Shown: positions 6,903 to 11,138 of the stretch, in pieces
Layout of the letters: each line of letters starts with the position of its first letter
How positions within the stretch are numbered: position 1 is the first letter of the stretch
Assembly: GCA_025351145.1 (NCBI GenBank)
Contig: JANXWM010000467.1
Location: 1-11,138, forward strand
Direction of reading: 5' to 3'
Length of the DNA stretch: 11,138 bases
Source of the DNA: Chitinophagaceae bacterium
GTDB lineage: Bacteria > Bacteroidota > Bacteroidia > Chitinophagales > Chitinophagaceae
Translations under genes and position numbers: made by a program
The notes under the pieces: model-generated
Database searches by the model: none
Told to the model about the DNA's origin: nothing
The model's input: the letters and a program-made list of their open reading frames with translations, nothing else

Positions 6903-8174
6903 TTACTTCAAAGGCTGCGCTGATAAACCATTAAGATCCCACACAATTTTTCCAGCACGTAACGTTAGTTCCGCATCTAATTTTTTATCGCCATTCAAAC
7001 GCTTGCCACCTGCATCAACAAAACCAAAATTTCCATGCAGCAGATTGAGTATGGCAATATCAGCAACAGCACCTTCACTCAAATTACCAAGCTCTTCATG
7101 CTTCAAGGCCTTTGCAGAATTCCATGTGGCACGGGTTACAACATCATTCAAACTCATGCCCATGTTGAGGTATTTCGACATCACGTTGAGTATACTCTTC
7201 ATGCCCGCATTCATACTGAAACGATGAAGATCTGTACCAAAAGTATTTGGTGCCAGACCCTGCTGAAACGCAGGCACAGCCTGGCTAAACCAGAAACCTG
7301 CACCACCATGACCAACATCGAACAATACACCGCGCTTCTGTGCATCGAGCACGAACGAATTAAGTTTTCCATTGCTGTCGACAACCGGCATGCGCTCACT
7401 GATCTCTTCATAAGAATGTGTGATTATATCCCCGGGGCGCATCTTGTTCAACTGATCCCGCAAACTGTATTGCGGCAAGTGACATTCAACAAAAAGTGGT
7501 TCATTCATTTTTGTTGCAGCATCGAGAGCACTGTTAAATGGTGCCCAGTCGCTGCCATCATAGTGACCAATTCTTGAACCGACGATAATGTCTTTATATC
7601 GCTGCATGATGGCAATCGAAGAATCTTTGTTAATGCTGCTGATATCTTTTATCGCTTGTCCACTGGCAAGGCCAGCACCAAAAATATTTAAGAAAGCAAG
7701 TATGCGTGTTTGCGAATGATCAATCACCTGTTCTTTGAACAAAGCAAAATTCTGCCAGCCCGAAGTGCCCGCATCCACCATTGTTGTAACACCTGACCGA
7801 AAACTAAAATCATCGGCCGATACGCTGTAAATACCATCCGCAAATGTTCCTGCTTTACTGCCAACGAAAACATGCGTGTGCATGTCTATTAAACCGGGCG
7901 TTACATAAAGCCCTGATGCATCAATTGTTTTCTTTGAATCTGCTGCGGGAATATCTTTAGCAACTTTTGCAATCTTTCCATCTGCTACAGCAACATCCAT
8001 TACTGCGTCAATTTTATTTTTTGGATCAATCACATGTCCATTCTTTATCAGCAAATCATATTGCTGTGCCGACGCATAAACACCAACAGACATCAACACA
8101 ATTAAAAGGATAAATCTTTCAATCGCAGGATGCCAGTTGCTTAATTGGTTGGTATATGCTGCACGTTTCTTCAT
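6903..8174 (-). CDS. Secreted amidohydrolase/deacetylase-family protein with Lys-to-Arg change in the metal site
   Basis: The protein has 423 residues. A basic N-terminal tail and hydrophobic core (FILLIVLMSVGVYASAQQ, about 21-38) give a signal peptide. The amidohydrolase-superfamily fold follows, of the Atu3266/EF0837 'amidohydrolase/deacetylase' group. Visible metal-site residues are H99-x-H101 (DMHTHVF), H232 (VECHLP), H253 (ITHSYEE), and D315 (FGTDLHRF). DVGHGGAGF (286-294) is also typical. The bridging carboxylated lysine position reads VGSR201IGHY, an Arg, where the neighbouring paralog has VGIK. The C-terminal strand part (AVADIAILN, LTLRAGKIVWDLNG) is complete. The start at 8174 is two bases after the stop of the upstream paralog, so the two are translationally coupled. 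It may be a mononuclear variant, have another substrate, or be inactive; this cannot be decided here. Confidence 0.85.
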   Translation of the reverse strand: MKKRAAYTNQLSNWHPAIERFILLIVLMSVGVYASAQQYDLLIKNGHVIDPKNKIDAVMDVAVADGKIAKVAKDIPAADSKKTIDASGLYVTPGLIDMHTHVFVGSKAGTFADGIYSVSADDFSFRSGVTTMVDAGTSGWQNFALFKEQVIDHSQTRILAFLNIFGAGLASGQAIKDISSINKDSSIAIMQRYKDIIVGSRIGHYDGSDWAPFNSALDAATKMNEPLFVECHLPQYSLRDQLNKMRPGDIITHSYEEISERMPVVDSNGKLNSFVLDAQKRGVLFDVGHGGAGFWFSQAVPAFQQGLAPNTFGTDLHRFSMNAGMKSILNVMSKYLNMGMSLNDVVTRATWNSAKALKHEELGNLSEGAVADIAILNLLHGNFGFVDAGGKRLNGDKKLDAELTLRAGKIVWDLNGLSAQPLK

Positions 8175-8176
8175 TG

Positions 8177-9439
8177 CTATTTTTTCAATTCATTCTGCCA
8201 TGGCTGTGCAGCAATACCATTAAGGTCCCATACCACTTTTCCTGCACGCAGCGTTAATTCTGTCTCCAGTTTTTGCGTACCTTTTAAGACAGTGTTGCGT
8301 ATATCTAAGAATCCAAAGTCTCCTTTGCGAATGCTGAACACAGCAATGTCTGCATCCGCGCCTACATTAAGATTACCAAGCTCAGGTCTCTTAATCACCT
8401 GCGCAGGGTTCCATGTTGAACGAAGTATTACATCATTCAATGATAAACCCAATGCAAGAAATTTAGACATTACGTTGCTCATGTCTTTCATGCCGCCGTT
8501 CATGCTTTGCGAATGCAGATCGGTGCTGATGACATTTGGCAGAAAGCCTTGCTGCACCGCAGGTACAGCCTGTCTCCATGAGAATGCACCCCCACCATGG
8601 CCCACATCGAAAATGATCCCACGTTGCTGTGCTTTAAAAATAAAGGGCTTCACTTTCAAATTTTCATCCACTACTGTTTCTCTTGTTTTAGGGCCATAAG
8701 CATAAGTGTGCGTGAAGATATCCCCGGGCCGTAAATGCTGCATGAACAATGCTTCAATCGAATTCGGCGGATCGTGTTCACCAAAGTCAACCATCACGGG
8801 AACATTGGCAAGATTGCCTGCCTGTACTGCCTTATCCACTTGCGTAAAATCGCCCCAGTAATGCGCAGACTTAATGCCAACAATAATCTCCGGATATAAT
8901 TTTTTAATCATCCATGCAGTTTGCTGCGGGTTCATATCACTTGTGTCCTGCTCTTCAAAGCGGCCATACATGCCAGTACCAACAATGTTTAATAGAGCAA
9001 GCACACGTGTTTGAGATTTATCAATGGTTTGCTTTTTAAACTCCCGGAAATTTCTCCAGCCCGATGAGCCAGCATCCACCACTGTTGTAACACCTGCACG
9101 AAATGTAAAGCCATCCGGTGGCAGGCTCGTTAAACCATCGGCGATATACGAATCCACATCAGCACCGTTGAACACATGCACATGCATATCAATAATGCCT
9201 GGTGTTACATACATGCCCGTTACATCAATTACCTGCTTTGCATTTTTCGGGTCAATATTTGTTGATACCTGCGCAATTTTACCGGCTGCAACAGCGACAT
9301 CCATCTGCGCATCAATCTTATTTTTTGGATCAATTACATGGCCACCTTTCAACAGCAGGTCAAACTGCTGTGCACGCAATGACTCAAACAAAAACATCAC
9401 ACACAAGATCAAACACGATATTTTTTTACTATGCATCAT
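8177..9439 (-). CDS. Secreted amidohydrolase/deacetylase-family metallohydrolase with intact lysine
   Basis: I choose the ATG at 9439 (420 residues; the next ATG at 9436 is equally possible). From there the protein starts with a signal peptide, MMHSKKISCLILCVMFLFESLRAQQ. The longer reading frame back to 9544 only translates the repeat unit at 9451-9508. AGGTG lies just before the start. Metal-site residues are H86-x-H88 (DMHVHVF), the bridging K190 in VGIKSAHYWG, H244 (FTHTYAYG) and D307 (ISTDLHSQ). The strand-5 position reads MVDFGEHDPP (216-225), where related enzymes have a histidine. DVGHGGGAF (278-286) is conserved. Characterised relatives hydrolyse N- or O-acetyl compounds or cyclic imides; the substrate here is unknown. 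It lies two bases upstream of a diverged paralog and downstream of a SelA-like PLP gene on the same strand. Confidence 0.88.
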   Translation of the reverse strand: MMHSKKISCLILCVMFLFESLRAQQFDLLLKGGHVIDPKNKIDAQMDVAVAAGKIAQVSTNIDPKNAKQVIDVTGMYVTPGIIDMHVHVFNGADVDSYIADGLTSLPPDGFTFRAGVTTVVDAGSSGWRNFREFKKQTIDKSQTRVLALLNIVGTGMYGRFEEQDTSDMNPQQTAWMIKKLYPEIIVGIKSAHYWGDFTQVDKAVQAGNLANVPVMVDFGEHDPPNSIEALFMQHLRPGDIFTHTYAYGPKTRETVVDENLKVKPFIFKAQQRGIIFDVGHGGGAFSWRQAVPAVQQGFLPNVISTDLHSQSMNGGMKDMSNVMSKFLALGLSLNDVILRSTWNPAQVIKRPELGNLNVGADADIAVFSIRKGDFGFLDIRNTVLKGTQKLETELTLRAGKVVWDLNGIAAQPWQNELKK

Positions 9440-9450
9440 CACCTGATATT

Positions 9451-9508
9451 TTTTTATGTACCGAACTGCATTGCTACTATTAAACTTCGTTGCGTCGCAC
9501 TCCTGTAC
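9451..9508 (+). repeat. Intergenic repeat unit D, solitary
   Basis: TTTTTATG (9451-9458), a 30-base spacer, then GTTGCGTCGCAC (9489-9500) and TCCTGTAC. Its outer end is 11 bases before the start codon of the amidohydrolase read on the - strand, in the same relation to that gene as units A-right and C-left have to theirs. No inverted partner follows. Confidence 0.8.
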
Positions 9509-9551
9509 GTTTATAACTTTATTGAGCAAACTAAACAGCACCACTACAAAT

Positions 9552-9576
9552 AAAAAAACGGAAAGCTGCCGGCAGC
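9552..9576 (-). terminator. Possible intrinsic terminator after the SelA-like gene
   Basis: Read on the - strand, the palindrome GCTGCCGGCAGC (9565-9576) is followed within a few bases by seven T residues (complement of 9552-9558). The self-complementary part can form only a short stem with a CCGG loop, so strength is uncertain. If real, it separates the PLP-enzyme transcript from the two amidohydrolases. Confidence 0.4.
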
Positions 9577-9587
9577 AAAGGGTTTAA

Positions 9588-9610
9588 ATTCCCCTTTAGG
9601 GGCGGGGGCT
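9588..9610. repeat. CCCCTTTAGGGG intergenic repeat overlapping a stop codon
   Basis: CCCCTTTAGGGG (9591-9602) folds into a 4-bp stem with a TTTA loop and is followed by GCGGGGGCT. This kind of sequence recurs between genes in Bacteroidota, from memory. Its last bases overlap the TAG stop (9609-9611) of the SelA-like gene. Confidence 0.5.
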
Positions 9611-11138
9611 ACGTTGCCAGCGGTGGTCCACCGGGTACACTTATAGAACCTGGAGCAATCTTATAACTGGTGCGCTTTGCGATAAAGGTTGCAGTGCGGT
9701 ATTCACCCATGTAGATCGAACCCGAAATCGTATCCGCATTTATTTTTCCGGTGAAGATGAACGTTACATTATCCCCCGGACGATGTTCCGAACTTTTCAT
9801 TTTTACACTGGTATCACTTTCCACTTCACCGGTTAATTCTCTCGTAGTAAAATCACCTTTATGAGCACCCTTAATCCATTTGCCATCCTGCTCAATAAAG
9901 AGCATGTGCCTGCTGGTACTGCTGAAGAATTGAATCGTTGCTTCCCAACTGCCACTGAGGTTCACTGTTGGCATTACCATTGTTGTGATCTTAGGACTGC
10001 GTTTTGTTGTAAGCACTTCATACAGCCTGTTGGCAACGATCATATCATTGCCCGGCTGCATTTGTCCTGTTGTAATATTAAGTGATGATTGCCCGTCTTT
10101 ATCATCACTGCCAACTGCAATTCTTGGTTTGCTTCTGCCCACCAGCTCTGCTATGTCAGCACCGGTGATATTGAATTTTACAGGATCCCAAAATACATTC
10201 AATACCGGTGACCTGTTGGATAATTCTGTTGGTTCAAAAACAGATGCAGTAACACCGGGAATGGAAGTTAATTTTTTAGAAATTGTATCAAGATAACCCA
10301 GCCATGTTTTCCATTCACCGGCATGATCACGCTTTGTCCATGCTTCTACAGCGGCAAGCATCCCCATCATTTCTTCCCGGCCTACTTTGTTATCGCGGCC
10401 CGGCCCATGGTGCGGTGAACTTGCCTGCCATGCAGACATTAGTATATCTTTTCTACCCAATAATAAACCTGCACACTGCGGACCACAAATGGCTTTGCCG
10501 CCACTGTAGGCAACTATATCTGCGCCGCGTTGTAAATGAACATTTGGAATGGTCAATACCTCCGCAGCTGCATCGATCAGTACAGGAATATTCTTTGGCT
10601 TTGCAATCCTTGAAACATTTGCCAGCGTAAACTCATTATCGGGTTGTGCCTCATCAAATGCCATTAAGTAGATCATTGCAGTGCGCTCATTCAAAGCTGC
10701 TTCCATTTGCGCCAGTGTATCGACCTGTATAACTCTCACACCAATATTTCTTATCGCATGATCATACACATTTCGCGAGGACGAAGGTATCACCACTTCG
10801 TTTTTTTCAAAGCCTTCGAGGTTGGGAATGCGTATCAGTTTTTCTGGATTACCACCGGTAACACATGCTGCAGTAATATGTTTTAACCCTGCAGCACAAC
10901 CCGCGGAAACCATGGCCCATTCAGCACCGGTAATTTCTGCAAGGCGCTTATTGATGCCATCTGCAAGCTCATCGTATTGTATAAAATTCTTCGATGCAGC
11001 TTCCATGGCTGCACGTACTTCGGGCCTTTCGATAGACCCCCCGATAATGGTGAATGTACCGCGGCAATTGATGATCGGCTCTACACCGATTGAACGAAAG
11101 ATGTTTGTTTCATCTCCCCATTCTTCAAGTGTTCCGGT
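9609..11138 (-). CDS. SelA/DgaE-like PLP-dependent enzyme with extra C-terminal beta domain, 5' end outside window
   Basis: The frame is open through the window edge. The 44 codons before the first in-frame ATG (11006) continue family sequence (RSIGVEPIINCRGTFT), so the gene is cut rather than starting at 11006. The visible part is 509 residues, numbered from the edge. Residues about 20-380 are a fold-type I PLP enzyme of the SelA / D-glucosaminate-6-phosphate ammonia-lyase group. They show SAGCAAGLKHI (78-88), PLP-contacting D189 in LIDAAAEV, and the Schiff-base K215 in AYSGGKAICGPQ. Residues about 392-490 form a second domain rich in beta strands (NLSGSWEATIQF, FIEQDGKWIKGAHKGDF, TFIFTGKI, GEYRTATFIAKR). 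This domain is absent from classical SelA and DgaE as I recall them. The two amidohydrolases lie downstream. Whether it is exported cannot be seen. Confidence 0.85.
   Translation of the reverse strand, partial: TGTLEEWGDETNIFRSIGVEPIINCRGTFTIIGGSIERPEVRAAMEAASKNFIQYDELADGINKRLAEITGAEWAMVSAGCAAGLKHITAACVTGGNPEKLIRIPNLEGFEKNEVVIPSSSRNVYDHAIRNIGVRVIQVDTLAQMEAALNERTAMIYLMAFDEAQPDNEFTLANVSRIAKPKNIPVLIDAAAEVLTIPNVHLQRGADIVAYSGGKAICGPQCAGLLLGRKDILMSAWQASSPHHGPGRDNKVGREEMMGMLAAVEAWTKRDHAGEWKTWLGYLDTISKKLTSIPGVTASVFEPTELSNRSPVLNVFWDPVKFNITGADIAELVGRSKPRIAVGSDDKDGQSSLNITTGQMQPGNDMIVANRLYEVLTTKRSPKITTMVMPTVNLSGSWEATIQFFSSTSRHMLFIEQDGKWIKGAHKGDFTTRELTGEVESDTSVKMKSSEHRPGDNVTFIFTGKINADTISGSIYMGEYRTATFIAKRTSYKIAPGSISVPGGPPLAT

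Noticed and set aside
6616..7227. A 203-residue + strand open frame
   Set aside because: It starts inside the dehydrogenase gene, crosses repeat pair C and runs antisense to an amidohydrolase with clear family motifs. Its protein is Ser/Pro/Phe-rich with no recognisable domain.
7035..7577. A 180-residue + strand open frame
   Set aside because: It lies wholly antisense to the amidohydrolase at 6903-8174, which has intact catalytic motifs and a signal peptide.
6903..8174. A pseudogene, because of the lost lysine
   Set aside because: The frame is full length, the other metal-site residues remain, and it is translationally coupled to its paralog, so an active variant remains plausible.
8145..8699. 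A 184-residue + strand open frame
   Set aside because: It is antisense to the second amidohydrolase. Its similarity to the frame at 6616-7227 only mirrors the homology between the two paralogs on the other strand.

Overview
The window looks like chromosomal DNA of a member of the Bacteroidota, most likely in or near the Chitinophagaceae. This is inferred from the gene families, from the general lack of clear Shine-Dalgarno sequences before the genes, from the moderately low GC content, and from GTTGCGTCGCAC-type intergenic repeats. No rRNA, tRNA, CRISPR array or transposase gene was seen. No gap between genes exceeds about 270 bases.

The left third (1-3336) is on the + strand and tightly packed. 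It holds the end of a tetratricopeptide-like protein, a seven-helix membrane protein, and then an operon-like run of three tandemly duplicated six-helix membrane proteins followed by a small winged-helix regulator. The genes in this run lie 1 base apart or overlap by 8 or 16 bases, which suggests that the regulator and the membrane paralogs act together. What they sense or transport cannot be read from the sequence.

The right two thirds hold metabolic genes. An M19 (membrane dipeptidase-type) dipeptidase on the + strand (3606-4703) is convergent with a - strand series. In transcription order the series is a SelA/DgaE-like PLP enzyme cut by the window edge (11138-9609), two tandem secreted amidohydrolases of the Atu3266/EF0837 'amidohydrolase/deacetylase' type (9439-8177 and 8174-6903), and an exported sorbosone/glucose dehydrogenase-like beta-propeller fused to a cytochrome c domain (6640-4892). 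Association of such amidohydrolases with SelA-like PLP enzymes is known in other bacteria. With an M19 dipeptidase nearby, this suggests periplasmic and cytoplasmic breakdown of an N-acylated, possibly D-configured, amino acid or amino-sugar compound. The substrate is inferred, not shown. One amidohydrolase has Arg where its neighbour has the bridging Lys of the metal site.

The most distinctive non-coding content is a family of six roughly 58-base repeat units confined to the intergenic gaps of the right two thirds. Each has an outer T-tract/ATG end, a spacer of exactly 30 or 31 bases, and a conserved core. Two gaps are filled edge to edge by inverted pairs. One copy is split by a 26-base hairpin-forming insert. 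One copy stands alone just upstream of an amidohydrolase start codon.
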